Origin: JAAYDI01 sp052034005
GTDB taxonomy: Bacteria; Planctomycetota; Planctomycetia; Pirellulales; Pirellulaceae
Assembly (NCBI GenBank): GCA_052034005.1
Contig: JBPOJB010000049.1
Coordinates: 11,323-75,322 of the forward strand
Direction: 5' to 3'
Length of the DNA stretch: 64,000 bases
Shown: positions 8,642-17,147 of the stretch, in pieces
Numbering within the stretch: the stretch's first letter is position 1
Layout of the letters: every line of letters begins with the position of its first letter
Made by a program: the position numbers and the translations under genes
The notes under the pieces: model-generated
Told to the model about the DNA's origin: nothing
The model's database searches: none
Seen by the model: only the letters and a program-made list of their open reading frames with translations

Positions 8642-9034
8642 ATGGCGAGGTCACGATCAGGTTCGGCAGTCCTGGTCGCCGCGGCGTTGTGCGTGACCGG
8701 CTGCGGCGACTCTCACGAGGCGGTGGCGCGCGACATGCTGACGGCCCAGAAGGAGTTGCGCGCGATCCTGGAGACCGTCACAGACGATGCCTCGGCGACG
8801 GCGGCCGCGCCACAGCTGGCGGCACTTGCTGACCGAATCAGGGTGCTCAGGAAGCGATCGGACGCGCTCGGGCCGGCCCCCAGGGAAGTCGCGACGTCGC
8901 TGCGCACCAGATACGGGCAGGAGTTCCGCGACACGAAGGACGCGGTCGACCAGCACCTTGCTCGGATCGGCCCTCTGCGCGCACAGCGATTCCAGGAATC
9001 ACTCAACCGGATCACGGCCGCCCGCGACAACTGA
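8642..9034 (+). CDS. Small predicted lipoprotein, unknown function
   Basis: 130 residues. The N-terminus has a signal peptide ending in the lipobox VTGC (Cys near 19), so the mature protein should be lipid-anchored. The rest is helical and charged (AQKELRAILETVTD, LRTRYGQEFRDTKDAVDQHL), without any family I recognise. ATG 8642 follows GGAGG at 8631 and lies 14 bp after the GH2-like gene; the two are probably co-transcribed. It converges on the fucosidase gene, whose stop is 46 bp away. Confidence 0.6.
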   Translation: MARSRSGSAVLVAAALCVTGCGDSHEAVARDMLTAQKELRAILETVTDDASATAAAPQLAALADRIRVLRKRSDALGPAPREVATSLRTRYGQEFRDTKDAVDQHLARIGPLRAQRFQESLNRITAARDN

Positions 9035-9080
9035 CCGCTCGGCTCGATTCCCCAGGCGCTGACGCGGGATCCGGCCGACG

Positions 9081-10787
9081 TCAGAAGACTTGGAACTCCC
9101 AGATGGTCGGGCCTTCGGAGGCCTCCAGGATGTTCAGCCGCACGCCGCGGGTCGTCACGGGCGCGAACTCGCAGCTGCGCTCGCGTCCCACCGTCTCACC
9201 GGTGAAGACCGTCTGCCAGGCGTCATCCACTTTGACCTGCACTTGGAACTTGCGGATGCGCATCTCCAGAGCCTCATCGATCAGGACCCGGCTGACCTTC
9301 ACCGGCTGCCGCAGATCGACTTCCAGCCACGCCTGGTGCGTTCCGGCGTCCGTGGCCCAGCGCGTGCTCGCGTCGTCATCCAGCGCCATGGCCGGCCCGT
9401 ACGAGTCGACCATGTTGTGGTACACATTGGACGCCGTGGCCGGTGCCTGGAATGCGTGTGATCGACTCCAGGCCACGCTGAGCGGCGGGATCTGGAATGC
9501 CTCGGTGTCCACCTGCAGGCGGATCACCGTGGCCACGTCGGGGCGATCGGCGGCGGGGACGTGGATCCGCAGGCCCGCGTCAGTCTGTTCGAATTCCATC
9601 GTCCCGCCGGAAAGCAGCTCCTTGGCTACCACGCGGCACGGCAGCGCCGGCAGCTCGAGCGGGCCCTCGGTCGGCCACTTCATCACGAACAGGTGGATCG
9701 TGTCGTCCTTGCAGGTGGATGCGCCCCACGGACCCGGCTTATAGGGGCCGCCTCGCGTGCCATAGACGCCTGAACCGTACTGGTCGAGCCAGGCGCCCAT
9801 TTCCTTGAGCCGCTCCACTTGCACCGGCTCGATGCGCCCGTCCGACATCGGGCCGACGTTGAACAGCAGGTTGCCGTCGCCGCCCACCACTCGCAGCAGC
9901 GTCTGCAGGCACTCGACGCGCGACTTGGTCACATCGTCCGGTTTCCAGGCCCATTGCTGCGCGATGGTCATGCAGGTCTCCCACGGCCGCTCGCGATTGA
10001 ACCCGCCGATCTGCTGTTCGGGCGTGTCGTAGTCGCCCGGAACCACGCACCGGTTGTTGATGATGATGTCCGGTTGCAGCGCGCGAACGTAGTCCACCAC
10101 GCCCTGCCCGCGCGCGGCATCGAAGTCCTGGGCGACGTCGAACCAGAGGATCAGCAGCGGCCCATAGTGCGTGATCAACTCCCGCACCTGGCTGCGGAGA
10201 TACTGCTCGTAGCGGTCCAGGTCGGGGTGCGGCTTGAGCGACTGGCCGCCCGGGCTCCCGTGCGGGAAGTCGGGATGATGCCAGTCGCACACCGAATAGT
10301 ACGTGCCGAAGGCGATACCCGCTTCGCGGCACGCTTCGGCCAGCTCCTTGACCACGTCGCGTCCGAAGGGCGAGTGCATGATGTTGAAGTCGGTTTCCCG
10401 CGTGTCGAACATGCAGAAACCGTCGTGGTGCTTGGTGGTGAACACGAGGTACTTCATGCCGGCTTGCTTTGCCAACGCGACCCACTGGCGCGCGTCGAAT
10501 TGCTCCGGATTGAACTGCTGGTACAGCTGGTCATACTCCTGCTCCGGCACCTGAGCGCCGCGCGACCAGCCGATCTCGGTCCCCTTGAGGCTCACGGGGC
10601 CCCAGTGGATGAACATGCCGAACCGCGCGTCACGCCACCAGGCGAGTCGCGCCGCGTTGGCCGGCCCGGCCGGATCGGGGCCTGCCGGATCCCGGCCGTC
10701 CGCCGCGGCCCGGACTGCGCCCAAGACCAGCAGTCCCGCGAGAAGCGCTGCCGCCATCCTCCATTTCCGTCGTGTTGTGTCGCTCAT
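9081..10787 (-). CDS. Secreted alpha-L-fucosidase (GH29) with C-terminal F5/8-type domain
   Basis: 568 residues. GH29 enzymes release alpha-L-fucose with retention. Visible family motifs are RFGMFIHWG near the start of the barrel, KHHDGFCMFDT, and LLILWFDVAQ, whose WFD Asp is the usual catalytic nucleophile; LLFNVGPMSDG lies late in the barrel. A signal peptide covers about residues 8-30. From about 430 to the end is a discoidin/F5-8C-like sandwich (MALDDDASTRWATD, AWLEVDLRQPVKVSRVLI), likely a sugar-binding module. The ATG at 10787 is chosen; a GTG three codons upstream is possible. The gene is divergent from the chemoreceptor across a 207-bp gap with repeated CGGAAC half-sites. Confidence 0.9.
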   Translation of the reverse strand: MSDTTRRKWRMAAALLAGLLVLGAVRAAADGRDPAGPDPAGPANAARLAWWRDARFGMFIHWGPVSLKGTEIGWSRGAQVPEQEYDQLYQQFNPEQFDARQWVALAKQAGMKYLVFTTKHHDGFCMFDTRETDFNIMHSPFGRDVVKELAEACREAGIAFGTYYSVCDWHHPDFPHGSPGGQSLKPHPDLDRYEQYLRSQVRELITHYGPLLILWFDVAQDFDAARGQGVVDYVRALQPDIIINNRCVVPGDYDTPEQQIGGFNRERPWETCMTIAQQWAWKPDDVTKSRVECLQTLLRVVGGDGNLLFNVGPMSDGRIEPVQVERLKEMGAWLDQYGSGVYGTRGGPYKPGPWGASTCKDDTIHLFVMKWPTEGPLELPALPCRVVAKELLSGGTMEFEQTDAGLRIHVPAADRPDVATVIRLQVDTEAFQIPPLSVAWSRSHAFQAPATASNVYHNMVDSYGPAMALDDDASTRWATDAGTHQAWLEVDLRQPVKVSRVLIDEALEMRIRKFQVQVKVDDAWQTVFTGETVGRERSCEFAPVTTRGVRLNILEASEGPTIWEFQVF

Positions 10788-10831
10788 GATCGTCACCCCC
10801 CGCTCTCTCCGCGTCGGAATAGTCGTCTACG

Positions 10832-10941
10832 CGGAACAACATTGTAGCACAGTTCCGATCGTTCCGTTCGTAACGGTGCGCGGACCCGCAAAATCGCCGA
10901 TTCCTCACCTGGATTGACCTATGGTGCTGTAGCGACGGAAC
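10832..10941. promoter_or_regulatory. Cluster of CGGAAC/GTTCCG half-sites between divergent genes
   Basis: CGGAAC occurs at 10832-10837 and 10936-10941, and its complement GTTCCG at 10852-10857 and 10861-10866. The first pair is an inverted repeat with a 14-bp spacer. A further inverted repeat, CCGTT-CGT-AACGG, spans 10864-10876. The cluster is placed to control either the fucosidase or the chemoreceptor gene, but no regulator gene is adjacent. Confidence 0.35.
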
Positions 10942-10994
10942 TGAAGAGTTGTCTTCCGGCCGGAGGCCACACATCCACCGAGGGGAAAAAGACC

Positions 10995-13193
10995 ATGGTG
11001 AACCTGACAATCGGCAAGAGACTTATCCTGTTCGGCATCATCGGATCGGTGGTTCCGTTGCTCGCGTTCGGCGCCGTGGTCCGGTGGCAGGGGAGCGTAT
11101 CTCAGCGGCTGTCCGAGATCGAATGCAACAAGTTGGCCTACGCGGACTTGGATCACATCGTGGAAGGCGTACAGCACATGCTGACCAGCCAGCAGGAAGT
11201 GCTGAACCAGAAGGTCGCGAACGACCTGAACGTGGCAGCCAACGAGTTGGCGGCGGCCGGCGGCCTGACGGTGGGCGAGGGGCGCACCACGTGGCAGGCG
11301 CGCAATCAATACACGTTGGCAGAGCAGACCATCGAATTGCCGACCCTGCAGGTGGGCACGGAACCGATTGTCGCCAATACGAGCCTGCAGACGCCTTCGC
11401 CGGTGGTGGACAAGGTGAAGCAGTTGGTCGGCGGCACCTGCACTGTGTTCCAGCGGATGAACGAGTCGGGCGACATGCTGCGCGTCATGACGAACGTGGA
11501 GACGGAGGACGGGAAGCGGGCCATCAACACGTTCATCCCGGCCGCCAACGCGGACGGCACGCCGAACCGCGTCGTGCAGACGGTCCTGCGGGGCGAGCGC
11601 TTCGTGGGGCGTGCCTTCGTGGTCAACGCCTGGTACATCACGGCTTACGAACCGATCAAGGCCCCGAGCGGCGCCATCATCGGTATGTTATATGCCGGCG
11701 TGCCGGAGGCAAGCGCCGAGTCGTTGCGCGAACAGATCATGAAGATCAACGTCGGCAAGACCGGGTATGTCTACGTGCTCGATTCCAAGGGCACCTATGT
11801 CATATCGCAGCACGGCAAGCGGGACGGCGAAGTGATCTGGGACGCCAAGGACGCTGATGGGAATCTGTTCATCCAAGAGATTGTCCGGAAGGCGCTGGCG
11901 CTCAAGCCGGGCGAATTCGCCGAACAGACCTACCCGTGGCAGAATCCGGGTGACCCTGCCCCGCGCATGAAGATCGCCCGGATCGGCTACTTCGCGCCGT
12001 GGGACTGGGTGATTGCGGCCGGTTCCTATGAAGAGGATTTTCATGAAGCGGTGCAGGTAATCATCCAGGCAAACCGGACGGGCAACATGCTGATGGCCGG
12101 CGTGTTTGGCCTCTGCGTCATCAGCGCCTCCGCCCTCTGGTGGTACACCGCACGGAAGATCACCTCCCCGATCCGTCAAACAGTCGCGGTACTCAAGGAC
12201 ATCTCGGAGGGAGAAGGCGACCTGACCAAGCGGTTGGCGGTGACGACGCGGGACGAAGTCGGCGACCTGGCCCAGTACTTCAACCAGTTCGTCAAGAAGC
12301 TCCAGGACATCATCAAGCAGGTGGCTTCCAACGTCGACACCGTGGCCACGTCCGCCTCGGGGCTCTCGGCAACCGCGACGCAGTTGGCCAGCGGTGCGGC
12401 CCAGACCACGTCCCAGTCGGCCCAAGTCGCCGCAGCCGCGGAAGAGACGTCTTCCAGCATGAGCAGCATGGCGGCCGCCACAGAGCAGATGTCCACCAAC
12501 GTGAGAACGGTCTCCGCGGCCATCGAGGAGTTCACGACGAGCGTTGCCGAGGTGGCCAAGAGCGCCGAACAGGCCGCCTCGGCCGCCGCCGCCGCCTCGC
12601 AACTGATCGACGCCAGCAATACGCAGATCCATGACCTGGGCAATGCGGCCGATCAGATCGGCAAGGTGATCGAGGTCATTCAGGATATCGCGGAACAGAC
12701 CAACCTGCTGGCGCTCAACGCCACGATCGAAGCCGCTCGAGCCGGTGAGTCCGGCAAGGGCTTCGCGGTCGTCGCGACTGAAGTGAAGGAGCTGGCCAAG
12801 CAGACGGCGACCGCCACCGAGGATATCCGGCACCGGATCGAGGCCATCCAGAGTTCCACGGGACAGGCGGTCAAGTCGATGAGCGGCATCAGCGACGTGA
12901 TCAGGCAGGTCAACGAGCTGTCTCGGATCATCGCCACCGCCGTCGAAGAGCAAAGCATCACCACCAAGGAGATCGCCCAGAATATCGGGCACTCCTCGAC
13001 CGCCGCCCAGACCGTCGCCCAAGGGGTTGCGGAATCGGCGGCAGCCAGCCGGGAAATCGCAACCATCATCGTGGACGTCGATCGGGCCGCGCAGCAGGCG
13101 GCGGAAGGCGCCCGGCAGACGGAAGCCAGCGGCCGAGAACTGACGACAGTCGCGGAGCAGCTCCAGTCGCTTGTGGGGCAGTTCCAGCTCTGA
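10995..13193 (+). CDS. Methyl-accepting chemotaxis protein with periplasmic Cache domain
   Basis: 732 residues. TM1 spans about 9-30. A long periplasmic region (about 31-360) holds a Cache-type sensor (GTCTVFQRM, GVPEASAESLREQI, GKTGYVYVLDSKGTYVISQHG). TM2 spans about 365-385, followed by HAMP (ARKITSPIRQ) and the signalling hairpin, whose tip contains IAEQTNLLALNATIEAARAG, the kinase-contact motif. It should relay an extracellular small-molecule signal to CheA/CheW. No C-terminal CheR-docking pentapeptide is visible. ATG 10995 has GAGGGG upstream; the frame is open 81 bp earlier without a better start. No other chemotaxis gene is in the window. Confidence 0.93.
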   Translation: MVNLTIGKRLILFGIIGSVVPLLAFGAVVRWQGSVSQRLSEIECNKLAYADLDHIVEGVQHMLTSQQEVLNQKVANDLNVAANELAAAGGLTVGEGRTTWQARNQYTLAEQTIELPTLQVGTEPIVANTSLQTPSPVVDKVKQLVGGTCTVFQRMNESGDMLRVMTNVETEDGKRAINTFIPAANADGTPNRVVQTVLRGERFVGRAFVVNAWYITAYEPIKAPSGAIIGMLYAGVPEASAESLREQIMKINVGKTGYVYVLDSKGTYVISQHGKRDGEVIWDAKDADGNLFIQEIVRKALALKPGEFAEQTYPWQNPGDPAPRMKIARIGYFAPWDWVIAAGSYEEDFHEAVQVIIQANRTGNMLMAGVFGLCVISASALWWYTARKITSPIRQTVAVLKDISEGEGDLTKRLAVTTRDEVGDLAQYFNQFVKKLQDIIKQVASNVDTVATSASGLSATATQLASGAAQTTSQSAQVAAAAEETSSSMSSMAAATEQMSTNVRTVSAAIEEFTTSVAEVAKSAEQAASAAAAASQLIDASNTQIHDLGNAADQIGKVIEVIQDIAEQTNLLALNATIEAARAGESGKGFAVVATEVKELAKQTATATEDIRHRIEAIQSSTGQAVKSMSGISDVIRQVNELSRIIATAVEEQSITTKEIAQNIGHSSTAAQTVAQGVAESAAASREIATIIVDVDRAAQQAAEGARQTEASGRELTTVAEQLQSLVGQFQL

Positions 13194-13257
13194 TCGATCG
13201 GCGCATGCCGAAAAGGCTGTTCGCGTTCAGTCTCAGCGGCAATTATGACGCAATAGG

Positions 13258-13282
13258 GGCGGCCGACCGGTCGTCGGCCGCC
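13258..13282 (+). terminator. Strong GC hairpin after the chemoreceptor gene
   Basis: GGCGGCCGAC (13258-13267) and GTCGGCCGCC (13273-13282) form a perfect 10-bp stem with a 5-nt loop, 65 bp after the chemoreceptor stop. There is no T-run, so termination is uncertain. Confidence 0.4.
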
Positions 13283-13426
13283 TGACGCCGCGTCTTGGCG
13301 GTTGTCTGCGTCGCGGCGGGGTGATATCGTGTTGCGTGCCGAAACGCGCAGGACCCCCCCTCCGTGTTGCCCGGCGAGTCGGGTGCGCTGCGCCCCCGGG
13401 GCATGCCCACAGGAGATGAGACGCAA

Positions 13427-13930
13427 ATGCCACGAATGAAGTTGTTTTCCAGCCGGCTGGCGCTGTTGACCGGTGCCCTGTTGGCGCTGCTGGCCGTCGC
13501 GGGGCCGGTCCCGGCGCGCGCCGAGGCCGACAAGTCATCGGATGCGGTGGCCTCGCCGTCCGACGCGGTGCCGAGCCCTGTGGAGCAGGGCGCGGCGGCC
13601 CGGAGTTCTCAGACCGGGCAGGCGGTGGATGAAGACGAAATGGATTTGTCGATGCTGTTCGTTTTCATGCTGGCCACCTTCATCGGCATTGGCGTGATCC
13701 GGCGTGTCTCCCGATTGCTGCACACGCCGTTGATGTCGCTGACCAACGCCATCTCGGCGATCTCGGTGGTGGGCGCGATCATCGTGGCGGGCAGCGCGCA
13801 CTATCCGACGGGCATTCGGGTCCTGGGTGCGGTTGCGCTGTTCGCCTCGATGACGAACATCATTAGCGGCTTCCTGATCACGGACCGGATGCTCAAGATG
13901 TTCAAGACGCGCACGGAGGTGAAGCCATGA
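13427..13930 (+). CDS. NAD(P) transhydrogenase alpha-2 subunit (PntA2) with extended N-terminus
   Basis: 167 residues. The C-terminal 100 residues are the membrane dII part of PntA: the segments LFVFMLATFIGIGVI, TPLMSLTNAISAISVVGAIIVAG and VLGAVALFASMTNIISGFLITDRMLKMF are typical, including the TPLMS.TNAIS motif. With PntB it forms the proton channel that couples hydride transfer from NADH to NADP+. The first 70 residues are unusual: a signal-peptide-like segment ending ARAEAD, then a polar Ser/Ala/Asp linker. ATG 13427 has AGGAG upstream. The stop overlaps the pntB start by 4 bp. The separate NAD-binding alpha-1 subunit is not adjacent; a chemoreceptor lies upstream. Confidence 0.88.
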   Translation: MPRMKLFSSRLALLTGALLALLAVAGPVPARAEADKSSDAVASPSDAVPSPVEQGAAARSSQTGQAVDEDEMDLSMLFVFMLATFIGIGVIRRVSRLLHTPLMSLTNAISAISVVGAIIVAGSAHYPTGIRVLGAVALFASMTNIISGFLITDRMLKMFKTRTEVKP

Positions 13931-15330
13931 GCCCCTCCATCGAAATCGCGTATTTGTTTGCGACGGCCATGTTCATCTTCTCGTTGCATTGGATGAACGA
14001 TCCGAAGACCGCGCGCCGCGGTGTCATTGCGGGGTCGATCGCGATGCTGGTGGCGGTCCTCGCGACCTGCTCGTCAGCGGACGTGAACCGTTACTGGTGG
14101 ATCCTCTTGCCCGTGATCCCGGCCGTGGTGGTGGGCTATTGGCTGGCGCAGGTGCCGTTGACGGCGGTCCCGCAGCGGACCGCGTTGTCGCACGCGTTCG
14201 GCGGTCTGGCCGCGGGCCTGGTGGGCACGGCCAAGTATTTCTTCTGGCTGGACCCGGGCGACGAACTGACGAAGTTCCGGATGTGCGCGATCATTGCGGA
14301 GATCATTCTGGGGTACCTGACGTTCACGGGCAGCCTGATCGCCGCGGCGAAGCTGCAGGAGCTCAAATGGATTCCGCAGCGGCCGTGGGTGTATCGCGGC
14401 CAGATCTACGTCAATTTGGGCGCGATTGCCCTGGCGGTCCTCCTGGGCCTGCTGCTGATCTTCCTGCCGGACATGCGCTTCTGGTCGCCCGCCATCTTCA
14501 TCGTGATCATCCTGATATCACTCAATTTCGGCTGGATGCTGGTGATGCCCATCGGCGGCGCCGACATGCCGACGGTGATCTCCATTCTCAACGCCTATGC
14601 CGGACTCTCGGCCGTGGCGATGGGGTTCGTGCTGGACAACAAGCTGCTGATCACCGCCGGCGCCCTGGACGGCTCGTCCGGCTTGATCCTCTCGATCATC
14701 ATGTGCAAGGCGATGAACCGGTCGTTCCTGAACGTGCTGTTCGGGGCGTTCGGGCAGGTGCAGTCGGCGGTGGGCGGCGAGAAGAAGACGGCCAAGAGCG
14801 AGACGCCCGAAGGCGCGGCGCAGATCATGGAGCAGGCCAGCCTGGTCGTGATCGTTCCGGGGTACGGCATGGCGGTGGCCCAGGCGCAACACCGGGTCCG
14901 CGAGCTGTTCGACCAGCTGACGCGGCGCGGCATCGATGTGCGGTTCGCGATCCACCCGGTGGCCGGCCGGATGCCGGGGCATATGAACGTGCTGCTCGCC
15001 GAAGCGGAGATCCCCTACGATCGGCTGATCGAGATGGACGACATCAATCACGACATACCACAAGCCGATGTGGTGCTTGTGATTGGCGCGAACGACGTGG
15101 TCAACCCGGCGGCCCGCACCGACAAGACCAGCCCGATCTACGGCATGCCGATCATCGATGCGGATAAGGCCCGCATGTGCTTGTGCATCAAACGGTCGAT
15201 GAACCCGGGTTTCGCGGGCATCGAGAACGAACTGTACTACGCGGACCGCACATTCATGCTGTTCGGCGACGCGAAGCAGGTGGTGGGCGAGCTGGTCAAG
15301 CAGCTGGCCGGCTCGTCCGGATTGCACTGA
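13927..15330 (+). CDS. pntB: NAD(P) transhydrogenase beta subunit PntB
   Basis: 467 residues, the usual length. Residues about 1-290 hold eight or nine membrane helices of dII; the last 180 residues are the NADP(H)-binding dIII with the canonical VIVPGYGMAVAQAQ, VAGRMPGHMNVLLAEA, DDIN and VLVIGANDVVNPAA motifs, ending with CIKRSMNPGFAG and a terminal ADRTFMLFGDAK. The enzyme lets the proton-motive force drive NADPH formation. The start overlaps the pntA2 stop as ATGA, indicating translational coupling and fixed stoichiometry. Without alpha-1 in the window, an active complex needs that subunit from elsewhere in the genome. Confidence 0.95.
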   Translation: MSPSIEIAYLFATAMFIFSLHWMNDPKTARRGVIAGSIAMLVAVLATCSSADVNRYWWILLPVIPAVVVGYWLAQVPLTAVPQRTALSHAFGGLAAGLVGTAKYFFWLDPGDELTKFRMCAIIAEIILGYLTFTGSLIAAAKLQELKWIPQRPWVYRGQIYVNLGAIALAVLLGLLLIFLPDMRFWSPAIFIVIILISLNFGWMLVMPIGGADMPTVISILNAYAGLSAVAMGFVLDNKLLITAGALDGSSGLILSIIMCKAMNRSFLNVLFGAFGQVQSAVGGEKKTAKSETPEGAAQIMEQASLVVIVPGYGMAVAQAQHRVRELFDQLTRRGIDVRFAIHPVAGRMPGHMNVLLAEAEIPYDRLIEMDDINHDIPQADVVLVIGANDVVNPAARTDKTSPIYGMPIIDADKARMCLCIKRSMNPGFAGIENELYYADRTFMLFGDAKQVVGELVKQLAGSSGLH

Positions 15331-15416
15331 GCGTCCGGCGCGAGAGCCCGGCAGGATGGTCGCGGTCTCTTGTGCACTTCCGCGCGCATCCTGGAACAGG
15401 CGTATCTGGACTTGCC

Positions 15417-17009
15417 ATGACGAATCGCGATGAACCGATGGCTGTGCCGACGGCCGAGGCCGCCGCCGGCGCGCGGGCGCGCTGGTTGGCCCTGGCCGCC
15501 GCGCTGTTGGGCTGGTTGTTCGACGGCGCGGAGATGGGGCTGTTCTCGATGGTCGGCCGGCCGGCCGTCAAGGACTTGATGGAGACGGCGGACGAAGCGC
15601 GGATCGGTCTCTGGTTCGGCATCATCACGGCCGGTTTCCTAGTGGGGGCGGCGACAGGCGGCGTGCTGTTCGGCTGGCTGGGCGACCGCGTGGGGCGCGT
15701 GAAGGCCATGATGTTCAGCGTGTTGACGTATTCGCTCTTCACCGGGCTCTGTGGCTTCGCCAGCGCGGCCTGGCAGGTCGGCGTGCTGCGGTTCGTCTCA
15801 GCGCTCGGGATGGGCGGCGAATGGTCGCTGGGCGTGGCCCTGGTCATGGAAGTCTGGCCGAACCGCTCGCGCGCGTTCATGGCGGGGCTGATCGGCGCGG
15901 CGGCCAACGTCGGCTACCTGCTGGTCGGATTCGTGGGATTGGCCCTGGCGGCCGTGTTGAGCAGCATGGAGGGTTGGCTGCTGGCGGTGGGGTTCCCGCC
16001 GGAGCTGGTCGGGCGGCTGGTGGCCAACGGCGGCTGGCGCATCATGATGATTGCGGGCGCGTTGCCGGCCCTGTTGACCTTCTTCATCCGCATCTTCGTG
16101 CCGGAATCGCACCGTTGGCGCAAGGAGGAGTCGCGCGGCGCCACGGCGCACTGGGCGCCGGTGGACTTGTTGGGCGTCCTGTTCGGGCTGGCGGGACCGG
16201 TGTTGATCGTCTACCTGTGGGCGCCTCGCACAGCGCCGACGGTCGAGTTCACGGTGGCGACCCGCGTGGTCGGCACGTTGTTCGCGCTGGTATTGGTGAC
16301 GGCCGGCTTCTCTTATCCGGTGGTGCGTTACCTGCAGCGTCAAGCGCGATCGATCGACGCGCAGCAGCCCTGGCAGCCGACCTTGCGCCGCATGTTGCTC
16401 GGCGCGGTGCTCAGCGGTGTGGCGCTGCTCGGCACCTGGGGGTCTTGCCAGTGGGCGCCCACCTGGGCCGACCAGCTGGCCGAGTCCGCAGCGGCCGCCG
16501 GATCGCTCCCGCATGCGCGGGAATACACGCAGATCGCGTTGGCCGTCGGCGCCATCGTGGGCACGATCGTCGCGGCGCTCGTGGGCGGCTGGCTGGGCCG
16601 CCGCGTCACCTACTGCGCCCTGTGCCTGCTGGCGCTCGCCTCGGTCTACATCTTCTATCTGACCCACCACGCCTACGGCGGGTCGCTGCTGGTGTGGGCG
16701 TGCATCATGGGCGCGACGACAGCCGCCTTCTACGGCTGGCTGCCCCTGTATCTGCCCGAGCTGTTCCGCACCAACGTGCGCGCGACGGGACAGGGGTTCG
16801 GCTTCAACTTCGGTCGGATCCTGGCCGCCATCGGCACCCTGCAGACCGGGAACCTGATGATGCAGTTCCAGGAAGGGTTCCACATCGCCGGCCTGTCGCT
16901 GCCGGCCGGGTATCCGGCCGCGTGCTCCCTGATCAGCTTGATCTACCTGGTCGGCGTGGTCTTCATCTGGTTCTGTCCGGAGACGAAGGGGCAGCCGCTG
17001 CCCGACTGA
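15417..17009 (+). CDS. MFS transporter (sugar/organic-acid proton symporter type)
   Basis: 530 residues, about 12 membrane helices. The N-terminal half has WLFDGAEMGLFSMV in TM1 and the MFS loop motif GWLGDRVGRVKAM between TM2 and TM3; a second copy-like motif GGWLGRRVTY follows TM8. RFVSALGMGGEWSLG is the TM4 motif of sialate/aromatic-acid and sugar-acid carriers, and LFRTNVRATGQGFGFNFGR is the typical TM10-TM11 segment. The loop between TM4 and TM5 is longer than usual. It probably imports a sugar acid or organic acid with protons. The gene starts 86 bp after pntB. A CGTCGACG hairpin follows the stop. Confidence 0.88.
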   Translation: MTNRDEPMAVPTAEAAAGARARWLALAAALLGWLFDGAEMGLFSMVGRPAVKDLMETADEARIGLWFGIITAGFLVGAATGGVLFGWLGDRVGRVKAMMFSVLTYSLFTGLCGFASAAWQVGVLRFVSALGMGGEWSLGVALVMEVWPNRSRAFMAGLIGAAANVGYLLVGFVGLALAAVLSSMEGWLLAVGFPPELVGRLVANGGWRIMMIAGALPALLTFFIRIFVPESHRWRKEESRGATAHWAPVDLLGVLFGLAGPVLIVYLWAPRTAPTVEFTVATRVVGTLFALVLVTAGFSYPVVRYLQRQARSIDAQQPWQPTLRRMLLGAVLSGVALLGTWGSCQWAPTWADQLAESAAAAGSLPHAREYTQIALAVGAIVGTIVAALVGGWLGRRVTYCALCLLALASVYIFYLTHHAYGGSLLVWACIMGATTAAFYGWLPLYLPELFRTNVRATGQGFGFNFGRILAAIGTLQTGNLMMQFQEGFHIAGLSLPAGYPAACSLISLIYLVGVVFIWFCPETKGQPLPD

Positions 17010-17014
17010 TCGCG

Positions 17015-17033
17015 CGTCGACGGCGCGTCGACG
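17015..17033 (+). terminator. Self-complementary hairpin after MFS gene
   Basis: CGTCGACG at 17015-17022 and again at 17026-17033, 3 bp apart, 6 bp past the MFS stop. Each copy is itself a palindrome, so they can pair with each other. There is no T-run; it could equally be a binding site. Confidence 0.3.
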
Positions 17034-17147
17034 CCGGGACGCGTTTGCAGCAGGTTGCTTTACGCGGCGTGTGCGGAGCGGTTAGAATCGTCGCAACTCG
17101 ACTGCCGAGTGTTCGATCGTACAGCGGACGAGAATCGCGAGGCCCTG

